From NCBI RefSeq assembly GCF_013359905.1, contig NZ_JABMCC010000115.1:186001-250000 (forward strand): a stretch of 64,000 nucleotides of DNA, read 5' to 3'. The notes beneath the pieces are model-generated. The model was not told where the DNA came from and did no database searches. It worked only from the letters and a program-made list of their open reading frames with translations. Position numbers and translations under genes: made by a program. Every line of letters starts with the position of its first letter. Within the stretch, counting starts at the first letter, position 1. Of this stretch, positions 16,123 to 25,435 are shown one piece after another. The stretch is from Paenibacillus taichungensis. Lineage in GTDB: Bacteria; Bacillota; Bacilli; Paenibacillales; Paenibacillaceae.

Positions 16123-16713
16123 ATGGATTCCAAACCCCAACTTGTTTTAGATCTGGCCGGTGTGCTGATCACCAATCTTTCCTCTTCATTCTGGCAGGAG
16201 CTTGCAAGCTATGCAGGTACTCCTTTTCCTGTATTAATCGAGCAATTGAGTGGTATACGCAAGGACTTGTGGACAGGAAGCATGACAGAGGAACAGTTCT
16301 GGATCTGGATGCAAACCCAATATCCCAATATGGATAAGATGTATGCTTATGAATTGCTTGAAAAAACAACAGAGTTGCTACCTGCCATGCATCGTCTTGA
16401 ACGATGGAGCAAGCAGGCAGAACTTCATCTCTTAAGTAATCATTGTCAAGAATGGATTCAACCCATTTTGCCGTTGATCCAACCGTATTGCAAGAGCATT
16501 ACCATTTCCAATCAGGTCGGATATTGCAAGCCTAATATAGAAATATATGAACTTGTACAATCTCATCTAGCCAGGGATGTACGTATTATATATGTGGATG
16601 ATCAGGCTAAAAATTTGAAGCCTGCTGCTGAGCTGGGATGGGAAACATTACTTGCGGATGAGCAGCATCAATGGATTGCTGAAATTGACGAATGGCTCGC
16701 AGACCAACGATAA
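16123..16713 (+). CDS. HAD-superfamily hydrolase-like protein
   Basis: 196 residues with HAD layout: motif I region LVLDLAGVL, motif II SNH, motif III Lys in the GYCKPNIEIYE segment, and motif IV YVDDQAKNL. The usual motif I DxD is altered, reading D-L-A, so the second catalytic Asp is missing. The protein may therefore be catalytically altered or non-phosphatase. CAGGAG precedes the ATG. A strong terminator follows. Confidence 0.8.
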   Translation: MDSKPQLVLDLAGVLITNLSSSFWQELASYAGTPFPVLIEQLSGIRKDLWTGSMTEEQFWIWMQTQYPNMDKMYAYELLEKTTELLPAMHRLERWSKQAELHLLSNHCQEWIQPILPLIQPYCKSITISNQVGYCKPNIEIYELVQSHLARDVRIIYVDDQAKNLKPAAELGWETLLADEQHQWIAEIDEWLADQR

Positions 16714-16762
16714 CTTCCGATACAGATTGACCTTGTACAAATAAACCAATTCGATACTAAAC

Positions 16763-16805
16763 AAATACCCCTATCATTTCTCTGCAGAAATGATAGGGGT
16801 ATTTG
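16763..16805. terminator. Bidirectional terminator
   Basis: AAATACCCCTATCATTTC pairs with GAAATGATAGGGGTATTT, an 18-base perfect stem between convergent genes. Confidence 0.85.
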
Positions 16806-16854
16806 TCATATGATAAGAGCCGCAATAAAACGAAAAAGCTGCATCTTGCGAGCC

Positions 16855-18390
16855 TCATTCTGCGTAGCCTTCACTCTTGACCAAAGGCAGCAAAATCGTA
16901 AATTCTGTTCCTGCACCTAAGTGGCTGCGAACTGTAATTTTCCCGCCATACGATTCCACAATCGAACGGGTAATGGCAAGGCCTAGGCCCGCACCCCCTT
17001 GTTTTCTTGAACGGGAAGAGCTTGTGCGATAGAAGCGTTCAAAGATATGAGGGACATGTTCCGGTTCAATCCCGGAGCCGTTATCTTTGACGGTTAACTC
17101 AGCTTTATTTCGAGCGGCATACAGACTAATGCTGATGGCTCCAAGATCTGAATCGGTGTGCTGAACTGCATTGTGGAATAGATTAAGTACAACCTGTTTC
17201 AATTTGTGAGCATCGGCCATTACATGTACTTCAGCGGTCAGGTCGAGATGAACCTGTCTTTCCTGAGCCATCATGATCAGCTGTGGCTGCATTTCAAGCA
17301 GCAGACTGTCAAGTTGAATGACTTCCTGCTCTTGCTGAGGGGCCTGATCCAGCTTCGTCAGCATAAGCAGGTCCTCTACAAGTTTGTTAATCCGCATCGA
17401 TTCACCATACATGCTGTTCAAAGCACTATATAATTGTTCGCTGTTGGAAGCTGCGCCGCGCTTGAGCACCTCAATGAATCCGTGAATGGAGGTAAGAGGG
17501 GTACGCAGTTCATGGGAAGCATCAGACAGAAAACGCTGCATCTGTTCTTTTGACTCCCGTTCTGCTTCAAACGAGTCTTCAAGCCTCTCAAGCATGCCGT
17601 TAAATGAAAGCGCCAGCTGATCCACTTCCTGTTGTCCCTGGACAGAAGGAAGACGTTCAGCCAAGCTGCCTGCATCGATTCGTTGCACAGTATCTACCAT
17701 ACTGGACAAGGGAATTAACGTCCGGCGAAGTGCTTTGGCGTATAGAACGAGTCCAGCCACCATAGCCAGCAGGGATAACATCAAGAAGATCAGAAGCTGT
17801 TTCACAATCAGATCTTTTAGCGGTTTCGTAGCCGTACCCATCTGTACCATGGGTAAGCCGCGATTACGCGGTCCAGGTGAAGAGAAGACAATTAGCTGCT
17901 CATTGCCTTTATTATCCGTTACAATCCGGTACGGAACATGTTGTTTAGCGTTGATCCGATCTGTAATGTTCTGATATTCAACTGACGTCAAGCGAGGAGC
18001 GGTCAGACCGTCTTCACCAAAAATATCCTCAAAGCCACTTTGATTATCAAATAAAGCCAGTGAACGATCAGGAATGTATAAGAAACGATTGCCTGATCCT
18101 CTTGGATCTGATCCGGATTGCCCGCCAAAAGGATTATTTGTCGCACCACTTCGTGAAGACGATCCGAGCCACACAGGAGGCATGGACATGAGCTGCTCTT
18201 CCATGGTTTTCGCCTGGTTGCGATACAAGAAGCTTTCCATAATCCAGAATTGAAGAATGCCAATTAACAATAGCAGAGCAGCCAGAATGAACAGGGAGCG
18301 TGCAAGTAATTGAGAGCGGAGCGAACGTGGCGATATCCATTGATGTAGCCAAGTCCAAAGATGTTTATCTTTCTTAAATAGAGAGACCAT
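16855..18390 (-). CDS. Sensor histidine kinase (OmpR-partner type)
   Basis: 511 residues. Two membrane helices (about 33-52 and 197-217) flank an extracytoplasmic region of about 145 residues. HAMP (about 220-272), HisKA with H293 (SHELRTPLTS) and HATPase_c with DNGSGIEPEH and GGAGLGLAI follow. It overlaps the upstream response regulator gene by one base (TGATG). The extracytoplasmic part contains a Gly/Ser/Asn-rich segment. The divergent glycosylation operon is a plausible target. Confidence 0.92.
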   Translation of the reverse strand: MVSLFKKDKHLWTWLHQWISPRSLRSQLLARSLFILAALLLLIGILQFWIMESFLYRNQAKTMEEQLMSMPPVWLGSSSRSGATNNPFGGQSGSDPRGSGNRFLYIPDRSLALFDNQSGFEDIFGEDGLTAPRLTSVEYQNITDRINAKQHVPYRIVTDNKGNEQLIVFSSPGPRNRGLPMVQMGTATKPLKDLIVKQLLIFLMLSLLAMVAGLVLYAKALRRTLIPLSSMVDTVQRIDAGSLAERLPSVQGQQEVDQLALSFNGMLERLEDSFEAERESKEQMQRFLSDASHELRTPLTSIHGFIEVLKRGAASNSEQLYSALNSMYGESMRINKLVEDLLMLTKLDQAPQQEQEVIQLDSLLLEMQPQLIMMAQERQVHLDLTAEVHVMADAHKLKQVVLNLFHNAVQHTDSDLGAISISLYAARNKAELTVKDNGSGIEPEHVPHIFERFYRTSSSRSRKQGGAGLGLAITRSIVESYGGKITVRSHLGAGTEFTILLPLVKSEGYAE

Positions 18391-19073
18391 CAGAGATCCA
18401 CCCTGTATCCGACACCTCGAAGTGTACGAATGAGCTTATGTTCTTTATCCCCCAGTTTGTCACGCAAGGAGCGGACATACACCTCCACAATATTCTCTTC
18501 TCCGCCAAAATCGTATCCCCACACGCGGTTCAGAATGGTCGCTTTACTCAGGACAATACCATGATTGAGCACGATGAATTTTAATAGTTCATATTCGGTT
18601 GGAGATAACTCCAGAATCTGATCGTGATAGGTAATCTCTTTGCGTTGATCATCAATTCGGAATGGGCCATGAGTCACTGCCCCTATTAATAAAGGAAACT
18701 GGTTACGCAGCCTTGCCTGAATCCGTGCAAGCAGTTCATCGAACGCAAAAGGCTTAATCATATAATCGTCAGCACCAAGCCATAGGCCTTTTACCCGATT
18801 CTCGACTTCATCTTTGGCTGTCAGCATGATCACCCCGACCTGGGCCCCGCTCTTGCGCAGACGCTCAACAACCTCAAACCCATCCATCTCGGGCATCATG
18901 ACATCCAGAATGGCCATATGTGGACGAAAGTCGAGTGCTAATTCAAGCGCAGCAGCTCCATCCGGGGCCGTACGAACATCAAAGCCTTCGTTGCTTAGTC
19001 CTAGCTCCAGAAATTGCAAAATATGTGGTTCATCATCGGCCAATAGTATTTTAATGCCAGTACTTAGCTTCAT
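18390..19073 (-). CDS. OmpR/PhoB-family response regulator
   Basis: 227 residues. Receiver domain (about 8-120) with acidic pocket DDE at 13-15, phospho-acceptor D57 (ILDVMMP) and Lys in IKPF. A winged-helix DNA-binding domain (about 130-225) ends in VRSLRDKLG...TLRGVGYRVD. The start codon at 19073 has GGGAGG upstream. It forms an operon with the kinase and is divergent from the GT39 gene about 200 bases away. Confidence 0.93.
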   Translation of the reverse strand: MKLSTGIKILLADDEPHILQFLELGLSNEGFDVRTAPDGAAALELALDFRPHMAILDVMMPEMDGFEVVERLRKSGAQVGVIMLTAKDEVENRVKGLWLGADDYMIKPFAFDELLARIQARLRNQFPLLIGAVTHGPFRIDDQRKEITYHDQILELSPTEYELLKFIVLNHGIVLSKATILNRVWGYDFGGEENIVEVYVRSLRDKLGDKEHKLIRTLRGVGYRVDL

Positions 19074-19270
19074 AAGCAGGCGTTCCCTCCCGTTAAATCC
19101 ATCAATTACATATCCTCAATTCTAGAGGTCTATATGCTGTATTATCGCTCGCCAAACTGAAAATTAGCTGAAAAATTTGCAAGTTATCCTCAGGCAACAT
19201 TCAGCGGGCACTCATCCCAGTTTTACTTTGGCCTGTCACAATAGTAGACATGAAGAACTTGAAGGAGTGA

Positions 19271-21529
19271 TTGAGATTGAATAACGCCAAACGAAGGATT
19301 GACCTTGTCCTTCTGCCGATTGTTTTACTGGCGGCATTTCTGAACGGGTATGGAATCTGGAACGACCAATATGCCAATTCCTATTATACGACCGCCGTCG
19401 GGAGCATGCTGAGGAATTTCCATAACTTTTTCTATGCATCGCTTGACTCGGCTGGTTCGGTAACCGTAGACAAACCACCGGTTGTCTTCTGGATTCAAAC
19501 CGCTTTTGCTTATGTTTTTGGATTGCATGGATGGAGTGTTATTTTACCGCAAGCGTTAGCGGGGATCGGTTCGGTGCTACTTATATATTTCATGGTCAAG
19601 CCTACATTTGGTCTTGCCGCAGCGCGAATCTCGGCACTTGCGATGGCGACTGTTCCTGTTGTGGCAGCGGTCAGCCGTACCAACAATATTGACAGCATGC
19701 TGGTATTCACATTGCTGCTGGGTTCATGGTTTTTGTTCAAGGGAAGCAAGCAAGGTAGTACGTGGCGTATCCTGGTTGCCTTTGCACTCATTGGACTTGC
19801 TTTTAATATGAAAATGCTTCAAGCCTATATGATTCTTCCGGCTTTCTACTTGTTCTATCTGCTTGCATTCAATGCAAAGTGGAGAAGAAAAATCATCCTG
19901 CTGATCGGAAGTACGGCGGTGCTGGCAGTCGTTTCTTTATCCTGGGCAGTCACCGTGGATTCAATACCTACAGATGAACGGCCTTATATCGGCAGCAGTG
20001 AAACCAATTCAGTGCTGGAGTTGGCTTTTGGATATAACGGCTTATCCCGTCTCACAGGGCAACAGAACAGATCAGCGAATGCTGGCATGCCAAACGCCTC
20101 CGATGAAGGCAAGGCCCGTGGCACCGCAGCTTCCCAGACCTCAGCATCTGATCAGTCGGGCAGCGGCTCGGCTCCAACAGGCAATGCACCGGGAAATGGT
20201 GAAATGGGTGGCATGAATGGAATGACTTTTCCAGGCGGTCAGATGCCAAACGGTGGCGAGATACCTAATGGAAGAAATTTCGGAGGTGGTAATGGCGGCG
20301 GAGGCATGGGTGGCATGTTTGGTACCGGGGAGAAAGGTCCTCTGCGGTTATTCCAGACCGAACTGTCCGGCCAGGCCAGTTGGCTTTTGCCGATTGTATT
20401 ACTGGGCTGCATCGCGATTTTTGCAGGGTTAAGACGGAGAAATATAACCGATAAGCATAAGGAAGCCTTGTTCTGGCTGGCCTGGCTGCTTCCGGTAGCT
20501 GCTTTCTTTAGTGTGGCAGGCTTCTTCCATCAATATTATCTGATTATGCTCGCCCCTCCAGTAGCTGCATTAACCGGAGCAGGATTTGCAGCCATGTGGA
20601 CGGCATATCGTGAACGCAATGGCTGGCAAGCCTGGCTGCTTCCGTTATCTGTGCTGCTTACGACCATCTTCGGCTGGTATATCATGCAGGTGTATAACGA
20701 AACTATTGGGGCAGGTTGGTCTATAAGTGAATTAATTGCAGGCATTCTGATCACGATTATCCTGATTGTGATGCTTAATCGTTCACATCCATGGAAACAG
20801 GGTTTGATAATTGCAGGCTTCATGGTCATGCTGATCGGTCCGACCTATTGGGCATTCACACCTATCACGTATGGAGGCAACAGCATGATCCCTGCCGCCG
20901 GGCCTACAGGTTCCAATGGAATGTTCGGTGGAATGGGCATGGCAATGGGAGATAGACAAGGTGATCGCAATGGTGGCGGTATGGGTATGGCTCAGCCAAA
21001 TACATCAAATGACACCGACACCGATCAGGCTTTCCCATCGTCCGATGAAGCTGACCCGAACAATGCGGGCATGGGAACACCTCCGAATTCAGGCGGAAAC
21101 ATGAATGGCGGCGGAGGCATGCCGACGACAGGTGGTCGAGGTGGCGCGGGAAACCGCAACGAAGAAGTGGACACCACAACACTGAATTATCTGAGAGAGC
21201 ATAACACAGGTGAAACCTATCTCTTTGCAACGACGGACTATAACCAGGCAGCTCCATATATCATCGATGAAAATGAAGCAGTCATTACGCTTGGCGGGTT
21301 CTCGGGTTCAGATCCGGTGTATAGCACGGAAAAATTGGAACAACTCGTGAAGAGTGGGCAAGTGAAATACTTCATGGTAGGTGGCATGGGCGGCCGAGGT
21401 GGCAGTTCTGATATTGGCGACTGGATCAAGGAGCATGGTACCGAAATTCCAACGTCAGAGTGGAAGACGGGTACGGACAGCGGTTCAGGTTTCGGCGGTC
21501 AAACCACTCTATATGAAGTGAAATTATAA
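19271..21529 (+). CDS. Membrane mannosyltransferase-like glycosyltransferase (GT39/PMT, YkcB-like)
   Basis: 752 residues. The N-terminal third is a multi-helix PMT/ArnT-like domain. The DKPPVVFWIQT segment contains the typical acidic luminal motif, and a cluster of helices resumes after about residue 360. Two long extracytoplasmic segments (about 265-355 and 545-635) are very rich in Gly, Met and Asn. The family transfers sugar from polyprenyl phosphate to a cell-surface polymer. TTG at 19271 or 19277 is the start, with AAGGAG just upstream. It forms an operon with the GT2, GtrA and GalU genes. Confidence 0.86.
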   Translation: MRLNNAKRRIDLVLLPIVLLAAFLNGYGIWNDQYANSYYTTAVGSMLRNFHNFFYASLDSAGSVTVDKPPVVFWIQTAFAYVFGLHGWSVILPQALAGIGSVLLIYFMVKPTFGLAAARISALAMATVPVVAAVSRTNNIDSMLVFTLLLGSWFLFKGSKQGSTWRILVAFALIGLAFNMKMLQAYMILPAFYLFYLLAFNAKWRRKIILLIGSTAVLAVVSLSWAVTVDSIPTDERPYIGSSETNSVLELAFGYNGLSRLTGQQNRSANAGMPNASDEGKARGTAASQTSASDQSGSGSAPTGNAPGNGEMGGMNGMTFPGGQMPNGGEIPNGRNFGGGNGGGGMGGMFGTGEKGPLRLFQTELSGQASWLLPIVLLGCIAIFAGLRRRNITDKHKEALFWLAWLLPVAAFFSVAGFFHQYYLIMLAPPVAALTGAGFAAMWTAYRERNGWQAWLLPLSVLLTTIFGWYIMQVYNETIGAGWSISELIAGILITIILIVMLNRSHPWKQGLIIAGFMVMLIGPTYWAFTPITYGGNSMIPAAGPTGSNGMFGGMGMAMGDRQGDRNGGGMGMAQPNTSNDTDTDQAFPSSDEADPNNAGMGTPPNSGGNMNGGGGMPTTGGRGGAGNRNEEVDTTTLNYLREHNTGETYLFATTDYNQAAPYIIDENEAVITLGGFSGSDPVYSTEKLEQLVKSGQVKYFMVGGMGGRGGSSDIGDWIKEHGTEIPTSEWKTGTDSGSGFGGQTTLYEVKL

Positions 21530-21562
21530 GCGTGATCGAATGGTATAAGGGAGGGAACGAAC

Positions 21563-22549
21563 ATGGCTCAAAAGTGCCGTTACAGCATTATCATTCCGAT
21601 GTATAACGAAGAAGCGGTGATTGAGGAGACCTATCGGCGTCTGAAAAAAGTCATGGGCAGTACAGGAGAGAGTTACGAGCTTCTCTTTGTCAACGACGGT
21701 AGCGTGGACCAAAGTGCACAGATGATCCGTGACTACGCCCGTTGGGACGAAAGTGTGAAGCTGATAGATTTTGCGCGCAACTTCGGTCACCAGATCGCAA
21801 TTACGGCAGGGATGGATTATGCAGCAGGCGATGCCGTCGTCATTATTGATGCGGATCTTCAGGACCCTCCCGAGCTGATATTGGACATGATCGCCAAGTG
21901 GAAAGAGGGCTATGAGGTTGTCTATGCCCGTCGAACCAGACGAAGCGGGGAGACACGCTTCAAGAAATGGTCGGCAAGCATGTTCTATCGCGTACTGCGT
22001 GCGTCGACGGATACGGAAATTCCAGTGGATACGGGGGATTTCCGACTGATTGATCGCAAGGTGTGTGATGAGATGAAACGTCTTCCGGAAAAAAATCGAT
22101 TTGTTCGCGGACTGGTCAGTTGGGTGGGGTTCCGTCAGACGGCCATTGAGTATGAACGGGATGAGCGTTTGGCAGGGGAGACAAAATACCCGCTGAAACG
22201 TATGTTGAAGCTGAGTTTGGACGGCATTACCTCATTCTCACACAAACCGCTCAAGCTTGCAGGTTACGTAGGAGCTATTCTATCCATCGGCGGCTTCATC
22301 TATATGCTTAGTGTCATTGCTTCAGCGATATTTACAGATTCTACAATCAAAGGATGGCCTTCGATGGTCAGCATCATGCTGATTTTTAACGGCTTCATAT
22401 TGATCATGCTGGGCATTCTTGGCGAGTATGTCGGCCGAATCTATGATGAAACGAAGGCGCGTCCGCTCTATATCGTAAGAGATGTGTATCAGGTGGAGAG
22501 TCAGTCAAGTCAGTCACGGTTAACGGGCAGAGTTGCTCATCATGACTAA
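21563..22549 (+). CDS. Polyprenyl-phosphate glycosyltransferase, GT2 (CsbB/YkcC/GtrB-like)
   Basis: 328 residues. The catalytic GT-A domain (about 1-230) has FVNDGSVD and IDADLQDPPEL, as in DPM1 and GtrB enzymes. Two C-terminal helices (about 235-310) fit a membrane-anchored enzyme that loads a sugar onto undecaprenyl phosphate. GGGAGG precedes the ATG. Overlaps the GtrA-type gene by 8 bases. Together with GtrA and GT39 it makes a three-component surface glycosylation system. Confidence 0.9.
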   Translation: MAQKCRYSIIIPMYNEEAVIEETYRRLKKVMGSTGESYELLFVNDGSVDQSAQMIRDYARWDESVKLIDFARNFGHQIAITAGMDYAAGDAVVIIDADLQDPPELILDMIAKWKEGYEVVYARRTRRSGETRFKKWSASMFYRVLRASTDTEIPVDTGDFRLIDRKVCDEMKRLPEKNRFVRGLVSWVGFRQTAIEYERDERLAGETKYPLKRMLKLSLDGITSFSHKPLKLAGYVGAILSIGGFIYMLSVIASAIFTDSTIKGWPSMVSIMLIFNGFILIMLGILGEYVGRIYDETKARPLYIVRDVYQVESQSSQSRLTGRVAHHD

Positions 22550-22979
22550 TCGGTTGGTCACTATATTTAAGTTCGGAATTGTGGGTGTCCTGAATACTGC
22601 ATTGGATGCATTGGTATTCACGTTGCTCGCTGCCGCAGGCGCACCTGCTCTAATTGCCCAGCTGATCTCGTATAGCTGTGGGGTCGTGAATAGTTACTGG
22701 TGGAACGGCAGATGGACCTTCCAGGATGCGGGAAGACAGGGCAAAAAAAATGAAATCATGCGTTTTGTAATCACCAATCTGGTGGTTCTTACGTTATCTT
22801 CTCTGATTCTGTACATCTGCAATAGCATATTAGGTTGGAGCGTTGTAATGAGTAAAATACTGGCAACTCTCTCGGGCATGGTAATAAATTATATCGCCAG
22901 TCGGTATTGGGTGTTCCGGGCAGAGCCCATTCAAGGATCTGACCCTTCATCTGATGCTAATGAAAGGAGTGCTTCATGA
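22542..22979 (+). CDS. GtrA-like membrane protein
   Basis: 145 residues with four predicted helices and the GtrA features FGIVGVLNTALDALVF and NSYWWNGRWTF. GtrA proteins are thought to flip or present lipid-linked sugars. The ATG at 22542 lies within the last codons of the GT2 gene, so translation is coupled; an upstream in-frame TTG at 22533 is less likely. Confidence 0.87.
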   Translation: MTNRLVTIFKFGIVGVLNTALDALVFTLLAAAGAPALIAQLISYSCGVVNSYWWNGRWTFQDAGRQGKKNEIMRFVITNLVVLTLSSLILYICNSILGWSVVMSKILATLSGMVINYIASRYWVFRAEPIQGSDPSSDANERSAS

Positions 22980-22980
22980 T

Positions 22981-23853
22981 ATGAGAATTAAAAAAGCAGT
23001 CATTCCGGCAGCGGGGCTAGGCACCCGATTTTTGCCGGCAACCAAAGCACAACCCAAAGAAATGCTGCCAATAGTGGACAAACCGGCGATTCAATACATT
23101 GTGGAAGAAGCAGTACAATCGGGCATTGAAAATATCATCATCGTAACCGGACGCAATAAAAAATCGATCGAAGATCATTTTGACAAATCGGTTGAATTGG
23201 AGCATTCCCTGTACGCCAAGGGCAAGCAAGCACTACTGGAAGAGGTACAAGCGATCAGCGAAATGGCAAGTATTCATTTTATCCGGCAAAAAGAACCGCT
23301 TGGATTGGGCCATGCGATTGGATGTGCTCGTCAGTTTGTGGGAGATGATCCATTCGCCGTACTGCTTGGAGATGATATTATGGTGTCAGATCCACCAGCA
23401 CTTGCACAGATGATTCATTTATATGAAAAAACAGGAAGCCAGATTGTTGGCGTGCGGCAGGTGCAACCTGCTGACGTGAGTAAATACGGGATTATCGATT
23501 CACAAGGGGCAGAGGATCGGGTTCACCGAATTACCAATCTGGTAGAAAAACCTTCAATTGAAGAAGCGCCCTCCCGAACAGCTGTGATGGGACGTTACAT
23601 TCTGAAACCTTCCATCTTTCCCATTCTGGATCGAATCGAGAGAGGTGCTGGTGGAGAATATCAGCTAACGGATGCGCTGAAAGAAGTAAGCCAGGTGGAA
23701 GAGCTGCTGGCTCTTGAACTGGAAGGACACCGCTACGATATTGGTAATCAGTTCGGATATATTCAGGCGATCCTAGAGATTGGACTGATGCGTAAGGAAC
23801 TACAGCCCATGCTGACACCATATCTTCAGAAGCTTGCAACGCAGTGGGCCTAG
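22981..23853 (+). CDS. galU: UTP-glucose-1-phosphate uridylyltransferase
   Basis: 290 residues, the standard GalU length. The nucleotide-binding motif GLGTRFLPATKAQPKEMLP is at the N terminus, with IVEEAVQSGIE and the VEKP motif further on. It makes UDP-glucose from UTP and glucose-1-phosphate, the likely sugar donor for the adjacent glycosylation enzymes. AAGGAG lies 12 bases upstream of the ATG at 22981, which is 2 bases past the GtrA stop. Confidence 0.94.
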   Translation: MRIKKAVIPAAGLGTRFLPATKAQPKEMLPIVDKPAIQYIVEEAVQSGIENIIIVTGRNKKSIEDHFDKSVELEHSLYAKGKQALLEEVQAISEMASIHFIRQKEPLGLGHAIGCARQFVGDDPFAVLLGDDIMVSDPPALAQMIHLYEKTGSQIVGVRQVQPADVSKYGIIDSQGAEDRVHRITNLVEKPSIEEAPSRTAVMGRYILKPSIFPILDRIERGAGGEYQLTDALKEVSQVEELLALELEGHRYDIGNQFGYIQAILEIGLMRKELQPMLTPYLQKLATQWA

Positions 23854-23999
23854 GGAGATATGTAGCAGAGGTTTAGATCTGCTTTTAGGAGGGGCTCCTT
23901 CGTGCTATGGTCCTGTCATAGACTCCAGCATTGTACAATGGTGCCTGTCACGCTACAATGAGCAAGAAGTTCAAGTTGCTCTTTGAGGAGTGAGGAATC

Positions 24000-24845
24000 A
24001 TGAGTCAGACTATCATCAGGGATCTTATTAAGCATATGGACGTGGAGGACAACGCCGCCATTCAATACATTCAGACCGAGCATCGGTTGAAACTGGGACT
24101 CTTTTGGGGAATCAAGGAAGGCAGCCGCGTTCTGGAAATCGGTTGTGGTCAGGGAGATACAACTGCCGTGCTTGCACATCTGGTGGGGGAGCATGGGTAC
24201 GTTCATGGTGTAGATATTGCACCAGAGGATTATGGTGCACCACTGACCGTAGGGGAAGCGGCAGCCAAGCTGCTGAAATCTCCGCTGGGTGACCGAATTC
24301 GAATGGATTATGAGTTTGACATCCTAAGTGATCAGGCTCAATTCGCCGAGAATGAGTTTGATGTGATCGTGCTTTCCCATTGTTCATGGTACCTGAAATC
24401 GTTTGACGAACTCGCCCAGATTCTTAGCAAGGTTAGGACGTGGGGACATCAGCTATGTTTCGCCGAATGGGATACACGAGTTACAGATGTGAGCCAGCTC
24501 TCACATTGGTTATCCGTTCTGATTCAGTCCCAGGTCGAATGTTACAAGGAGAACAGCTTTTCCAATGTGCGCACGCTCTTTACACCGGAGGATATCCAAG
24601 AGCTTGTCTCTGCGGCGGGGTGGACGATTAAGGAAGAGATTTCAATCCATTCTCCCGAACTGCAGGACGGTCGTTGGGAAACCGAAATGACACTGGCAGA
24701 AGCCCCTGTGGAACTGCAAATGCTTCCGATCCCGGACAAAGTAAAAACACTTCTTCTTTCCGAACTGAAATTACTTCGGACACATCATGCGACGGGGCCT
24801 GGGAGTCCACTGGGAACGTATGCGATTGTTGCCAAAAAGCAGTAG
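24000..24845 (+). CDS. Class I SAM-dependent methyltransferase
   Basis: 281 residues. SAM-binding motif I is VLEIGCGQGDTTA, followed by the acidic loop GVDIAPEDYG and the motif IV region FDVIVLSHCSWYL. The target is not evident. GAGGAGTGAGGA precedes the ATG. The gene lies between the GalU operon and the T-box leader, apparently as a single unit with its own terminator. Confidence 0.87.
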   Translation: MSQTIIRDLIKHMDVEDNAAIQYIQTEHRLKLGLFWGIKEGSRVLEIGCGQGDTTAVLAHLVGEHGYVHGVDIAPEDYGAPLTVGEAAAKLLKSPLGDRIRMDYEFDILSDQAQFAENEFDVIVLSHCSWYLKSFDELAQILSKVRTWGHQLCFAEWDTRVTDVSQLSHWLSVLIQSQVECYKENSFSNVRTLFTPEDIQELVSAAGWTIKEEISIHSPELQDGRWETEMTLAEAPVELQMLPIPDKVKTLLLSELKLLRTHHATGPGSPLGTYAIVAKKQ

Positions 24846-24871
24846 AGAAATAACCATTTGCAGCAATTTAT

Positions 24872-24934
24872 AAGAAAAACGTATATCGACGTACTTTCAC
24901 AGAAGACAGACCACGTTTAGCTGAAGTTTTTCTT
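24872..24934 (+). terminator. Possible terminator after the methyltransferase gene
   Basis: AAGAAAAAC and GTTTTTCTT form 9-base complementary arms 46 bases apart, with T residues within the second arm. The long loop makes it a weak prediction. Confidence 0.4.
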
Positions 24935-25001
24935 GCGATAATTGAATTGTTCAGCTCCGCTGAAAACGTATAAATTCCATGATCTAAAAAAATGTGTTTA
25001 C

Positions 25002-25029
25002 TTCACGATAGTAATTTTGATATTATAAT
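25002..25029 (+). promoter_or_regulatory. Promoter of the T-box/asd transcript
   Basis: TTCACG (25002-25007) and TATAAT (25024-25029) have 16-base spacing. The -10 is a perfect match just before the T-box leader. Confidence 0.6.
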
Positions 25030-25042
25030 CGCAATATCAAAT

Positions 25043-25347
25043 GCGATGAAGAGATGAGTAAATAAAAGGTTTCTTTCACAGAGAGCTCCGGCAGCTGAAA
25101 AGGAGTAAAGAATTTTTTGTTGAATAAAGACTCAGAGCAGCACATCGGAACTTTCAGGATTGAGGGATGGTGTGACAGGAGCTCCTGTTACAGAGCGAGA
25201 GTATATGCGGATTACGGCATAATTGAATGCAGTTATCCTTAATAACTCGAAGAGGCTGGTATGGCGACATATTGGCGAATCTGGGTGGTACCACGAGTGT
25301 AACAATCTCGTCCCTGAGACTTTTGTCTTGGGGATGGGATTTTTTGG
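25043..25347 (+). ncRNA. T-box riboswitch leader of asd
   Basis: Stem I base pairs are CGATG (25044-25048) with CATCG (25143-25147), and AGTA (25057-25060) is the conserved specifier-loop element. AGAGAG (25080-25085) precedes a CTCC/GGAG apical hairpin. The conserved T-box is GGGTGGTACCACGAG (25283-25297), followed by a terminator. Uncharged tRNA should bind and favour read-through into asd. The specifier codon is not settled: AAA (25126-25128, Lys) or GAC (25129-25131, Asp) lie in the correct strand. Confidence 0.92.
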
Positions 25348-25348
25348 T
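25305..25348 (+). terminator. T-box terminator
   Basis: ATCTCGTCCCTGAGAC pairs with GTCTTGGGGATGGGAT and runs into TTTTTT. It competes with the T-box antiterminator. Confidence 0.88.
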
Positions 25349-25435
25349 TTTTCCGGGATGTTGGCTACACGCTTTGGAAACGCCTGAATAGTGTTTAATA
25401 AGAGGAAACTCACACCGAAAGGAAATGATGATTTT

